From: CAVSIS01 sp963814875
Lineage (GTDB): Bacteria > Acidobacteriota > Thermoanaerobaculia > Thermoanaerobaculales > Sulfomarinibacteraceae
DNA length: 64,000 nt
Direction of reading: 5' to 3'
Assembly: GCA_963814875.1 (NCBI GenBank)
Contig: CAWFFJ010000017.1
Coordinates: 124,001-188,000, forward strand
Positions 40,884-49,219 of this stretch are shown here, piece by piece. The position numbers and the translations under genes were made by a program. The notes beneath the pieces were generated by a model. That model had not been told where the DNA came from and ran no database searches. It saw only the letters and a list, made by a program, of their open reading frames with translations. The first letter of the stretch is position 1, and every line of letters starts with the position of its first letter.

Positions 40884-41752
40884 ATGTCCCGGCCGGGCAG
40901 TCCACCTACTGGACCTACCTGCGGTCGGCCTTCAACCGTCGCGTCCCGGTCCCGGTGCTCGGCCACCTCCCGCTCAACGTCATGGTCGTCGCAGCAGCAG
41001 GTGTGCTCGGTCTCGCCAACCCTGGCTTCTGGCTGCTCGGAGCTGCCGGCGAGGTGCTGTTCTTGGTCCTGAAGGCGTCCAGCCCGCGCTTCCAGAAGCT
41101 GCTCGAGGGCGAACGCCTGCTCTCCGAGCAGCAGACTTGGGAGGAGAAGGTCGGGGAGACGGTCGCGCGGCTCGAGGCGATCAGCCGCGCCCGCTACCGC
41201 CGCCTGCTCGGCCAGTGCCGGCGGATCCTCGGCATCTCCGACGCGCTCGACGCCGACAGCCTCGGCAACTTCCGCGACCTGCGCGCCCGCTCGCTCAATC
41301 AGCTGCTCGGCATCTACCTGCGTCTGCTGAGCTCGCGTGAGGTGATCGTGGCCAACCTCAGCCGCCTCGACCGCACGGAGCTCGAAGGCGAGATCACGCG
41401 CCTCGAGGAGCGCCTCGCCGCCGCGGCGGGCGACGCGGCCCTCGCGCGGTCGCTTCAGGGCACCCTCGACATCCAGCGCAAACGGCTCGACAACCTCGCC
41501 CGGGCCCAGGCGACCCAGGCAGTGATCGACTCCGAGCTCGAGCGCATCGAGCAACAGGTCGAGCTGATCCGCGAGGAGGCTGCCGTCACCGGGCGACCCG
41601 AGCAGCTCTCGGTCCGCCTCGACGCCGTCACCTCGACCATGAGCGAGACAACCCGGTGGATGGAGGAGCACGCCGAGTTCCTCGGTTCGCTGGCGGGCGA
41701 CGAGGCTGCCGTGGACCTCCCCGAGCTGCCCAAGGTCGCGGAGGGGGAGTAG
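40880..41752 (+). CDS. Membrane protein with cytosolic coiled coil, part of the PspA-ABC operon
   Basis: A 290-residue protein of no family that I recognise. Two adjacent hydrophobic segments (LPLNVMVVAAAGVLGL and FWLLGAAGEVLFLVLKA, about residues 30-70) form a membrane hairpin; the rest (75-285) is largely helical and charged with heptad-like patterning (DRTELEGEITRLEERLAAAA, LERIEQQVELIREEAA). It carries neither nucleotide-binding motifs nor cysteines. The ATG overlaps the ABC ATPase stop, and the AAA+ ATPase starts five bases after its end. Position and shape suggest an adaptor between membrane, PspA-like helices and the AAA+ ATPase, but that is inference only. Confidence 0.85.
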   Translation: MNVPAGQSTYWTYLRSAFNRRVPVPVLGHLPLNVMVVAAAGVLGLANPGFWLLGAAGEVLFLVLKASSPRFQKLLEGERLLSEQQTWEEKVGETVARLEAISRARYRRLLGQCRRILGISDALDADSLGNFRDLRARSLNQLLGIYLRLLSSREVIVANLSRLDRTELEGEITRLEERLAAAAGDAALARSLQGTLDIQRKRLDNLARAQATQAVIDSELERIEQQVELIREEAAVTGRPEQLSVRLDAVTSTMSETTRWMEEHAEFLGSLAGDEAAVDLPELPKVAEGE

Positions 41753-41756
41753 GGAG

Positions 41757-43559
41757 ATGACGACTTCGGCGCTGCCGACGTGGGCCGAGGAGATGCGGCG
41801 CCTGTTCCGATCCGGCTCCTCGAGCCAGTTCGTGCTCTCCGGCAATGTCCACGACCTGGTCCCGGCGCCGACGGAAGACGGTGTGCACTTCGTCTCGTTG
41901 CCAGACTTCCTCACCGAGGTGATGTTCGCGCCCTTCGACGTCGTGATCCGGTTCGACCGCGGCCACGGCATCCGCGTGGCCAAGGGTGGTGACGCTTTCC
42001 ACCGCTTCCTCAAGGCCTTCGACAGCTTCCAGGGCACCTCGTGGGCAGCGCTTCCCGACACCGGTCCGGACCGCGTGGCGGCGCTCGACCTCGGCAACCT
42101 GCTCCCGCGCGAGCCGCGGCGCGCGCTCGAGCTGATCAACCGATTCCTGCGTGCGAGCCTGCACCGGGTCGCGGCGGACGAGGACGGGACCCGCCGTCCC
42201 GATCCGCTCAAGGTCGCCGTGCTGCTCGAGTACGCCCACTTCATCGCACCCCGCGGCGAAGCGATCAGCCTCAGCGGTGAGCTCGCCCAAAGCCTGATCC
42301 AGCTCCTCGACTGGGCGTCCGACCCGGCGATCGCGGGCGCTTTCGTCGCCACAGTGCTGGTGACCGAGAACCTCACCGACCTCCACCCGCTGCTGGTCGA
42401 GAGCCCCTACTCCGCGAAGCTCAAGATCGACCTCCCCGGCGAGGCCGAGATCGGCGACTTCGTGGCCGAGCTCACCGCGGGGCGGCCCGAGTTCGTGTCG
42501 CTGTGCGAGGTCCCGCCCGAGCGGCTCGCGGGCCGCCTGGTCGGACTGTCCCGGGTCAACGTCCGGACCCTCGTGCTCGGAGCGCTCGGCGGCGGCGAGC
42601 GGATCACGATGGGCTACCTCACCCGCATCAAGAAAGAGCTGATCGAGAAGCAGGCGGCCGGCCGGATTGAGTTCATCGAGTCGCGCCGGACCCTCGACGA
42701 CGTCGCCGGCCACGACGAGGCCCGCGCGTGGCTGCGCCAGGACGCCGAGCTGCTGCGCCGTGGCGTGCTGCGGGCGATCCCGATGGGCTACCTGGTGTGC
42801 GGGCGCATCGGCACCGGCAAGACCTACCTGGTCGAGTGCTGGGCGGGCGAGGTGGGCGTACCGGTGGTCGAGATCAAGAACTTCCGCGACAAGTGGGTCG
42901 GCGCCACCGAGGGCAACCTCGAGCAGGTCTTCACCATCCTGCGCGCCCTCGGCCAGGTCATCGTGTTCGTCGACGAGGCCGACCAGATGACCGGCAAGCG
43001 CGACTCGGGCGCCGGTGACTCCGGGCTCTCGGGGCGCATCTATGGCATGCTCGCGCGTGAGATGAGCGACACCGCCAACCGCGGCCGCATCATCTGGGTC
43101 TTCGCCACCAGCCGACCCGACCTGCTCGAGGTCGACCTCAAGCGCCAGGGCCGGCTCGACGTCCACGTGCCGCTCTTCCCGCCCGGCGACGAGGCCAGCC
43201 GCCACGCCCTGTTTGCAGCCATGGCGCGCAAGGTGGGGATCAAGATCAAGCCGGACGAGCTGCCGCCGCTGCCCGACGACCCCAACCTCGGCGGCAACGA
43301 GATGGAAGGTCTGCTGGTGCGGGCGCTGCGCGCCTTCGAGACCCGCCCCGAGGGCTCGACCGCGACCCTGCCCGAAGTGATCGCCGAGGTCATCGCCGAC
43401 TTCCGTCCCTCGGCGCACGTCGAACGGCTCGAAGCGATGGACCTGCTCGCGGTCAAGGAGTGCACCGACGCCCGCTTCCTGCCGCCCCGCTTCCGCAGCC
43501 TCACACTGGAGCAGGTCAACCGCCGCCTCGACGAGCTCCGCCACGCGATCGAGCGCTAG
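41757..43559 (+). CDS. AAA+ ATPase, terminal gene of the PspA-ABC operon
   Basis: A 600-residue cytosolic protein. Residues 1-300 form an unfamiliar N-terminal domain (WAEEMRRLFRSGSSSQFVLSGNVHDLV is reminiscent of an inactive P-loop domain). Residues 315-540 form a classic AAA module: LDDVAGHDEARAWL, Walker A GRIGTGKT at 349-356, Walker B VIVFVDEAD with D406/E407, sensor 1 IIWVFATSRPD, and an Arg-rich second region (LKRQGRLDVHVPLF) with candidate arginine fingers. This is a FtsH/VPS4-like remodelling type without a protease domain. AGGGAG precedes its ATG. VPS4 disassembles ESCRT-III polymers, and PspA is an ESCRT-III relative, so a similar PspA-remodelling role is an attractive inference. 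A strong hairpin begins at its stop. Confidence 0.93.
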   Translation: MTTSALPTWAEEMRRLFRSGSSSQFVLSGNVHDLVPAPTEDGVHFVSLPDFLTEVMFAPFDVVIRFDRGHGIRVAKGGDAFHRFLKAFDSFQGTSWAALPDTGPDRVAALDLGNLLPREPRRALELINRFLRASLHRVAADEDGTRRPDPLKVAVLLEYAHFIAPRGEAISLSGELAQSLIQLLDWASDPAIAGAFVATVLVTENLTDLHPLLVESPYSAKLKIDLPGEAEIGDFVAELTAGRPEFVSLCEVPPERLAGRLVGLSRVNVRTLVLGALGGGERITMGYLTRIKKELIEKQAAGRIEFIESRRTLDDVAGHDEARAWLRQDAELLRRGVLRAIPMGYLVCGRIGTGKTYLVECWAGEVGVPVVEIKNFRDKWVGATEGNLEQVFTILRALGQVIVFVDEADQMTGKRDSGAGDSGLSGRIYGMLAREMSDTANRGRIIWVFATSRPDLLEVDLKRQGRLDVHVPLFPPGDEASRHALFAAMARKVGIKIKPDELPPLPDDPNLGGNEMEGLLVRALRAFETRPEGSTATLPEVIAEVIADFRPSAHVERLEAMDLLAVKECTDARFLPPRFRSLTLEQVNRRLDELRHAIER

Positions 43560-43635
43560 CATCCTGCAGGGCACAGGCCCTTCGCGTGATCAGGTTGTTT
43601 CGGCGTCTCTCCGGGCCTGTGCCCCACAGGATGCT
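43558..43635 (+). terminator. Long hairpin ending the PspA-ABC-AAA operon
   Basis: Two 23-base arms, 43558-43580 and 43613-43635, are complementary except for two adjacent bases. The left begins inside the TAG stop (AGCATCCTG) and the right ends CAGGATGCT, followed by TTTT. The loop is 32 bases. The structure fits a terminator, though the loop is longer than usual, so a small mobile inverted repeat is an alternative. Confidence 0.62.
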
Positions 43636-44045
43636 TTTGATGAGCTGCGCTCATCGTGGGAGTGAGCTCGTCGACCGAGCCCACGCCAGGGTGCGATCTC
43701 GCGCGAGATCATCGCTGTGTGCTGCGCACTGCCGACCATGCCGAGGGCGTGTCGGGAAGGGTGTTCGTCCGCTTGGTCCGGATTCGGTGGACGCGGGTTT
43801 CCGAGCTGCGTCTCGTGCTGCAGGCCATGCCCGGCCTTCCAACCGACAACGCGGTGACCGAATCGGTGTCGCAGCGCGGGCGGACCGGCCGCCCGCGTTC
43901 CCTGCAGGCCCGTAGATGAGCCCCTCGCGCTGCCGGCAAGGGACTGGAAACGTGCTCCTGATCGTTGTGCTCGGAAAGGGTGTGACGCTCGCGATCGTTG
44001 TGAACGCGGATCTGGGCCTATCACGTGCTGCAGGGAGGTTTCGCC
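43636..44045. other. Intergenic region between the AAA+ ATPase and MscS genes
   Basis: About 410 bp without a supported gene. Short frames exist on both strands but have no ribosome-binding site and skewed composition. It holds one perfect GC hairpin, listed next. Confidence 0.5.
43875..43897. other. Perfect GC-rich hairpin
   Basis: CGCGGGCGG, loop ACCGG, CCGCCCGCG: a 9-bp perfect stem about 150 bases upstream of the MscS start, with only TT following. Its role is not clear; it could be a pause or part of a leader. Confidence 0.3.
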
Positions 44046-44951
44046 ATGGACATGATCAGCCGAGTCGTCGACGTCGACAAGGTGCTCCAGAGCCTGCTCG
44101 CCTTCCTCCCGAGGCTCACGGTGGCGACCCTGATCATGCTCGGCTTCCTGGTGCTGTTCCGACTCTCGCGCCGGCCTCTGACAGCGGTGCTCGCCCACGC
44201 CGGGCTCCACGCGAAGCTGGTCCAGCTCCTTGTGGAGAGCCTCTACCGCTACACGCTCATGGCCGTCGGCCTGGTGATGGCCGCGGCACAGGTCGGCATC
44301 AACGTGGCGACCGCGGTCGCCGGCCTCGGGGTCGCCGGGATCGCGGTCGGGTTCGCGGCCCAGGACACCCTCGCCAACCTGATCGCGGGAATCGTGGTCT
44401 TCATCGACAAGCCCTTCATCGTCGGTGACTGGATCACCGTCGCGGACCAGTTCGGGAGGGTCGCGGACATCACCCTGCGCTCGACCCGGATCCGCACGCC
44501 GCAGAACTCCTACGTCGTGATCCCGAACAAGCAGATCATTGACGTCGTTCTCGAGAACCACACCAAGGACGGGGAGCTGCGGGTGGACGTCCCGGTCGGG
44601 ATCGCCTACAAGGAGGACATCGCGGCCGCCAGGGGGGTGATCCTCGAGGCGGTTCAGGGGCTCCCCGTCGTGCTCGCCGACCCGCCCCCGGACGTGGTCG
44701 CCGACGCGCTCGGAAGATCGAGCGTCGACCTCTTGGTGCGGGTGTGGATCGAGCACGCCGACGAGCGCCAGGCGACCCACTTTGCGGTCGTCGAAGCGTG
44801 CAAGGTCGCGCTCGATGCCGCCGGTATCCAGATCCCGTTCCCCCACCTGCAGCTGTTCGTCGACTCCGTCGAGGACCGGGTCTGGCAGCGTCTCGAGTCG
44901 CTTACCCAGGACGGGGGCGCTGAAGCAGCGGCTGATGCACCTCGCGTCTGA
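44046..44951 (+). CDS. Small-conductance mechanosensitive channel (MscS family)
   Basis: A 301-residue inner-membrane protein. Helices TM1-TM2 cover about residues 20-85. TM3 is the pore helix, with the Gly/Ala-rich face GLGVAGIAVGFAAQDTLANLIAGIVVF, which matches the MscS pore consensus including AAQ and the N-L-x-x-G hinge. The beta domain (FIVGDWITVADQFGRVADITLRSTRI) and the alpha/beta vestibule (HFAVVEACKVALDAAGIQIPFPHLQL) follow. The length is close to E. coli MscS. It opens under membrane tension to release osmolytes during hypo-osmotic shock. GGGAGGT precedes the ATG. Its position just after a PspA envelope cluster is suggestive, but terminator and gap make it a separate unit. Confidence 0.94.
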   Translation: MDMISRVVDVDKVLQSLLAFLPRLTVATLIMLGFLVLFRLSRRPLTAVLAHAGLHAKLVQLLVESLYRYTLMAVGLVMAAAQVGINVATAVAGLGVAGIAVGFAAQDTLANLIAGIVVFIDKPFIVGDWITVADQFGRVADITLRSTRIRTPQNSYVVIPNKQIIDVVLENHTKDGELRVDVPVGIAYKEDIAAARGVILEAVQGLPVVLADPPPDVVADALGRSSVDLLVRVWIEHADERQATHFAVVEACKVALDAAGIQIPFPHLQLFVDSVEDRVWQRLESLTQDGGAEAAADAPRV

Positions 44952-45096
44952 CCCCGCCCGCAACCCGGGCATGCCCCGATAGCGGATCCGCCTCAGTCGG
45001 GTGCAGAATCGTTTCAGCGTCGTGCCGCGCGTTGACGACCCACCGCCGGCCGTGCTCGACCGGCGGCCCGCGACGGCAGACGAAAAGGAGAGTCCC

Positions 45097-45690
45097 GTGA
45101 AGCGTTTTCTCTACGGTGTCTTGACCGCGATCGTGGTGGCGGTGATCGGCATGCTGTTCGTCGCCTTCAGCGGTGTTGCGGACGTCTCGGCGGGGGGGAG
45201 TCACCTCCCGGGCATGGACTGGTTCCTCTCGACGACGAGCGACAGCTCGGTCGAGCGCCACGCGGAGGGAATCCGCGTGCCGCCGGACCTCGACCAGCAC
45301 TCGCGGCAACAAGTTGGGCTCAAGCACTTCCACGAGATGTGCGTCGGCTGCCACGGCGCGCCTGGCGTTCCCCCCGACGACGCGGGCCAGGGACTCGACC
45401 CGAAGCCTCCTCACCTCCAGGACGGCGTGGATGACCCGGCCAGGGTCTTCTGGGTGGTGAAGCACGGCATCCGCATGACGGGCATGCCGGCTTTCGGTCC
45501 GTCCCACGACGACGAGAAGCTGTGGGACATCGTGGCCTTCGTCGAGCGCCTGCCCTCGATGTCCGCGGACATCTATGCGCAGGAGCTGCGAGCGGCGGGG
45601 ATCGAGCCCGCGGTGGGTGCCGAAAGCGGTGACGGTGACGAGGGCGCCCACGCGACGCCCGCTGCAGGCGAAGCGCACGGCAGCGGCTGA
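45097..45690 (+). CDS. Monoheme c-type cytochrome, membrane-anchored
   Basis: A 197-residue protein with an N-terminal hydrophobic helix (residues 5-25, GVLTAIVVAVIGMLFVAFSGV). The heme site is CVGCH at 82-86 and the distal Met is probably in GIRMTGMPAFGP about 45 residues on, as in class I cytochromes. A His/Gly/Ala-rich tail ends the protein. The start is GTG because AAGGAG lies seven bases upstream; a longer frame back to 45001 has no such site. It likely shuttles electrons in the periplasm. A 60-codon permease remnant follows 12 bases later, so the cytochrome may have been co-expressed with a now decayed membrane gene. Confidence 0.9.
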   Translation: MKRFLYGVLTAIVVAVIGMLFVAFSGVADVSAGGSHLPGMDWFLSTTSDSSVERHAEGIRVPPDLDQHSRQQVGLKHFHEMCVGCHGAPGVPPDDAGQGLDPKPPHLQDGVDDPARVFWVVKHGIRMTGMPAFGPSHDDEKLWDIVAFVERLPSMSADIYAQELRAAGIEPAVGAESGDGDEGAHATPAAGEAHGSG

Positions 45691-45702
45691 GGACGTCTCG
45701 GC

Positions 45703-45885
45703 GTGACGCTCCTCGACGCATGGGCTGAAGGCGCGGTCACCTCGATTGGGTTCTTGATCACCGCGGTCGCCTTCACGTTCGCCTCGACCAACTTGGTGAT
45801 CGAGCTCGGCGTCCTGACCGTCGTGTGCCTCGGCCGGCAGCACCTGCTCGCCGAGGGAGTTTGGATCCGACTCCTCAGCTCATAA
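45703..45885 (+). pseudogene. Remnant of a DUF318-type permease
   Basis: Sixty codons contain AFTFASTNLVIELGVLTVV then LLAEGVW, which I recognise as the central motif of DUF318/YraQ-like permeases (FASTNLVxELGxxLxxLxGWQFxLAE). Only this segment remains, preceded by what could be the family's N-terminal MTLLDAWAEGAVTSIGF, and the frame ends soon after. Full permeases are about 300 residues or longer, so the gene appears to have lost its middle and end. The match is from memory of the family and needs an alignment. A real 60-residue membrane peptide is the alternative. Confidence 0.5.
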
Positions 45886-45909
45886 TGGTCTGGCGGAGGG
45901 TTCCCTTCC

Positions 45910-46326
45910 ATGCGCAAGCTGGTGCTGGGACTGCTGGCGGTGGCTGTCGTCGTGGTCGCTGTGCCGCGGCTCGCGAGGCTCTACGACCGTTCGCAATCTA
46001 TCCGCTCGGCGCGCGGCCGGGTCGAGCAGCTCCTCGCTGCCGTGCGGGACGCCGGCGGATCTCCTGAGTCGCCTGCGTTGCGCACCGCGGCCTGTCTCTG
46101 GTTCAAGGGTACGGTGGTCATCAACGAGCGCGATGAGCTCATCGCCGCCGAGCGCGGCTTTGCAGCCTGGCGCGCGAGCCGGCGCCTCGGCGGACCGGTC
46201 CGCGCATGGCGAATCGAGTCCGCTGCCCTCCCCGACCCGACCGACCCGCTGACAGTGCTGGTGGTGGTGTCGGTCGACGGTCAGCCGTACCAGTTCACCG
46301 TGCAGCCGGGGCAGCCGATCTTGTGA
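45910..46326 (+). CDS. Hypothetical membrane-anchored or secreted protein
   Basis: A 138-residue protein with an N-terminal hydrophobic segment (KLVLGLLAVAVVVVAVP) and a soluble domain of mixed helices and strands: SIRSARGRVEQLLAAVRDAGG, ACLWFKGTVVINERDELIAAERGF and, near the end, DPLTVLVVVSVDGQPYQFTVQPGQPI. I do not recognise a family. GGCGGAGGG lies before the ATG. It stands between the permease remnant and a VOC protein on the same strand and may share their transcript. One cysteine only, no metal motif. Confidence 0.65.
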   Translation: MRKLVLGLLAVAVVVVAVPRLARLYDRSQSIRSARGRVEQLLAAVRDAGGSPESPALRTAACLWFKGTVVINERDELIAAERGFAAWRASRRLGGPVRAWRIESAALPDPTDPLTVLVVVSVDGQPYQFTVQPGQPIL

Positions 46327-46581
46327 GCGGGAGGCTCAGCGATCGGCGAGAGTCTGGCGGCTGGCCGTGGCTGATGCCGGTGCGATCTGCCCGGGCGGCA
46401 CACGCGGCGGCCTGGGCCCGGGTTCGAGGCCGGACGTGAAGATCGACGAGCGCCTCGCTGGACAGCCCGCCTCGTCGTGCGGGCTGCGGTCCAGGATCCA
46501 CAACGCGATCCGGCGGCCGGAGACGGGCACCAGGGGCGAGTATCCTGGGAGTATCTCGCACGCACCGCACGGAGGATCATC

Positions 46582-46947
46582 ATGCTCGACCACATCGGCC
46601 TGGAGGTATCCGATCTCGCCCGAAGCAAGGCCTTCTACCGCCATGCGCTCGCCCCCCTCGGCTACGAGGTGGTGATGGAGTTCGAAGGCGGCGTCGGCCT
46701 CGGTGCCGCCGGCAAACCCGACTTCTGGATCGCTGCCGGACAGCGCACGGCGCCCAAGGTGCACGTAGCCTTCGCGGCCGCGAAACGTTCTTTGGTGGAT
46801 GCGTTCCACCGTGCCGCGCTGGAGGCCGGCGGTGTCGACAACGGCGCGCCGGGCATCCGAGCGCACTACCACCCGAGCTACTACGGGGCGTTCGTGTTCG
46901 ACCCCGACGGTCACAACATCGAGGCCGTCTGCCACGCGCCTGAGTAG
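46582..46947 (+). CDS. VOC (glyoxalase/bleomycin-resistance) family protein
   Basis: A 121-residue protein made of two beta-alpha-beta-beta-beta modules. MLDHIGLEVSDLARSKAFYRHALAPLGYEVV is the standard first module, with His4 as a metal-ligand candidate; FVFDPDGHNIEAVCH closes the second, with Glu and His at ligand positions. The family includes glyoxalases, dioxygenases and antibiotic-binding proteins. The reaction here is not known, and the DPDGHNIE ending resembles the group often labelled lactoylglutathione-lyase-like. GGAGG lies before the ATG with a 6-base gap. The longer upstream frame is not needed. It is cytosolic. Confidence 0.9.
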   Translation: MLDHIGLEVSDLARSKAFYRHALAPLGYEVVMEFEGGVGLGAAGKPDFWIAAGQRTAPKVHVAFAAAKRSLVDAFHRAALEAGGVDNGAPGIRAHYHPSYYGAFVFDPDGHNIEAVCHAPE

Positions 46948-47179
46948 CAGGCGGCGGCGCAGGCGGTGACGGCCGCCGTCCGCTCCTCGCGGTGGTGGCT
47001 GGGTGGACGGGAGGCACTTCGGCCGGCGCTTATTCTCCGGACGGTGAATGGCGTAGCGCTGCTTGCCGCACTGCGGCTATACTGAGTCCGGCGCTTCCTC
47101 GATCACTATGCCTGGGCTGACGCACTGCAGCAGCGGGCGCATCTTCCGACCGCTCCGGCAGCGCGAGTGGGAGTTCGAC

Positions 47180-48970
47180 ATGGCCGACCCGCACATTCCC
47201 GCGATCATCCGCAAGCAGGCAGAGCGTTACGGCGAGCGCACCGCCATGCGGTACCGCAGCGCCGGGTCATGGGCCGACATCTCCTGGCGCGAGGTCGGCG
47301 ATCGCGTGTGGCGGGTGGCGCGTGCGTTGGTCACGCTAGGAGTCGAAGAGGGCGCTGCCGTCGGGATCCTCTCCCACAACTGCCCGGAGTGGACGCTCGC
47401 CGACGTCGGGATCCTCGCCGCGGCCGCGGTGCCGGTGCCGATCTACCCAACCAGTACCCCGGCTCAGGCGGCGTACATCGTGCGAGACGCCAGCGTTCGC
47501 GTGCTCTTCGTCGGAGGCCGTGCCGAGCTCGAGACGGCGCTGGCGGTGCGCGACCTCGGCGAGCCGCTCACCATCGTGGTCTTCAACCCCGGCCTCTCGG
47601 ACACGGCCCCGGAGCTGATCAGCTTTGCCGAGCTGCTCGAATCGGGTGCCGATTCAAACCACGATGCAGAGCTCGCCGCCCGCCAGGCGAGAGTCGCAGA
47701 CGGCGACCTGCTCACCTTGATCTACACCTCGGGCACCACCGGCGAGCCGAAGGGCGTGATGCTCACCCACGCGAACATGGCGGCCCAGCTTCCTGCTCAC
47801 GACCAGCGCCTGCCCAACCCTTGCGACCATGACGTGTCGCTCTGCTTCCTGCCCCTGAGCCATGTCTTCGAGCGCTGCTGGACCTGGTACGCACTCTCAC
47901 GGGGCATGACCGTGTGTTACCTCGACGATCCCGCTGCGGTGATCGAGGCCCTGCAGCAGGTGCGACCTACCGTCATGTGTGCGGTGCCGCGCTTCTACGA
48001 GAAGATCCATGCCGCGGTCATGACCCGGCTCGCGACCGCGCCGGCGCTGCGCAGGGCGCTTTTCCGCTGGGCCATAGGAGTCGGCCGTCGACATGCCGAC
48101 TGTCGGGGCGCGGGACGACCGATCTCGCTGCCACTGGCCCTCGCCCACCGCGTCGCAGATCGGCTCGTGCTGGCGAAGATTCGCGGCATCGTCGGCGGCA
48201 GGATCCGGTTCTTCCCTTGCGCTGGCGCTTTCCTGGCGCCGGAGATCGAGCTCTTCTTCCACTCCGTCGGACTGGTGATTGCGCACGGCTACGGCCTCAC
48301 CGAGACGACCGCGACCGTGTCGGTCCACGAGACACAGGGTTTCCGAATCGGCACGGTTGGCAAGCCGATGCCCGGGCTCGAGGTCCGGATCGGTGACGGC
48401 GACGAGATCCTGGTGCGCGGCGCAACGGTGATGAAGGGCTACTACCACAAGCCGCAGGCGACCGTCGAGGCACTCGAAGACGGCTGGCTCCACACCGGCG
48501 ATGCCGGCCGCATTGACGACGAGGGAAACCTCGTCATCACCGACCGCATCAAGGATCTCATCAAGACCTCGGGCGGAAAGTACGTGGCGCCGCAGCTGAT
48601 CGAGTCGCACCTGGCGACCGATCCGCTGCTCGAGCAGGCCGCGGTGGTCGGTGACGGGCGCAAGTTCATCACCGCGCTGCTCGTGCCTGCCTTCCCGGTG
48701 CTCGAGGAGTGGGGAAAGCGCACGGGTCTGACATGGCAGAGACGCGAGGACCTCCTCGCACTTCCCGAGGTCCAGGCGCTGTACCGCGAGCGCATCGACG
48801 AGCATAACCGCAAGCTCGCTCGCTTCGAACAGATCAAGCGCTTCACCCTTCTGCCGAACGAGCTGACCATCGAGGGCGGCGAGATCACCCCGACGATGAA
48901 GATCAAGCGGCGTGCCGTTGAGAGCCGGTACGCCCCGCTGATCGACGCGATGTACGCCGACCTTCCCTGA
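47180..48970 (+). CDS. Long-chain fatty-acid-CoA ligase (AMP-forming)
   Basis: A 596-residue ANL-superfamily enzyme. The P-loop is TLIYTSGTTGEPKGV (about 178-192), the adenylate motif is GYGLTETTATVS, the ATP-binding Asp is in LHTGDAG, the hinge is ITDRIKDLIKTSGGKYVAP, and the catalytic lysine region is MKIKRRAV. FLPLSHVFERCWTWYAL is characteristic of FadD15-like long-chain ligases. It activates fatty acids to acyl-CoA for beta-oxidation or lipid synthesis and might supply the desaturase encoded elsewhere in the window. The start is placed at MADPHIP, which follows GGGAG; the upstream in-frame extension looks untranslated. A TATACT hexamer at 47078 could be its -10. A terminator-like hairpin follows. 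Confidence 0.94.
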   Translation: MADPHIPAIIRKQAERYGERTAMRYRSAGSWADISWREVGDRVWRVARALVTLGVEEGAAVGILSHNCPEWTLADVGILAAAAVPVPIYPTSTPAQAAYIVRDASVRVLFVGGRAELETALAVRDLGEPLTIVVFNPGLSDTAPELISFAELLESGADSNHDAELAARQARVADGDLLTLIYTSGTTGEPKGVMLTHANMAAQLPAHDQRLPNPCDHDVSLCFLPLSHVFERCWTWYALSRGMTVCYLDDPAAVIEALQQVRPTVMCAVPRFYEKIHAAVMTRLATAPALRRALFRWAIGVGRRHADCRGAGRPISLPLALAHRVADRLVLAKIRGIVGGRIRFFPCAGAFLAPEIELFFHSVGLVIAHGYGLTETTATVSVHETQGFRIGTVGKPMPGLEVRIGDGDEILVRGATVMKGYYHKPQATVEALEDGWLHTGDAGRIDDEGNLVITDRIKDLIKTSGGKYVAPQLIESHLATDPLLEQAAVVGDGRKFITALLVPAFPVLEEWGKRTGLTWQRREDLLALPEVQALYRERIDEHNRKLARFEQIKRFTLLPNELTIEGGEITPTMKIKRRAVESRYAPLIDAMYADLP

Positions 48971-48983
48971 CTCGAAAGGGCTC

Positions 48984-49006
48984 GGGCTTCGACGGCTTCG
49001 AGGCCC
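48984..49006 (+). terminator. Terminator-like hairpin after the acyl-CoA ligase gene
   Basis: GGGCTTCGA, loop CGGCT, TCGAGGCCC form a 9-bp stem with one G-T pair, 14 bases after the stop codon and followed by CGGTTTG. The weak T tract lowers confidence. Confidence 0.45.
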
Positions 49007-49219
49007 CGGTTTGAGACTCGCCAGCTTCGCCCTCCCGAGACAGGGTAGCGTCGCCACGTCCTGATGCACCCGCGTGAAGGTGTCTGACCCGGTGTATGAT
49101 CAGGAAAAGGTCGCGATCCTGAGATCGGCGCGGGGAGGCGGGCTCTTGGTTTCGTATCTGTGCCGAGCGCGGGTGCTTCCGCAGGCCGAGGCAATCTCTT
49201 GATCCGACCGGGAGCAAGC

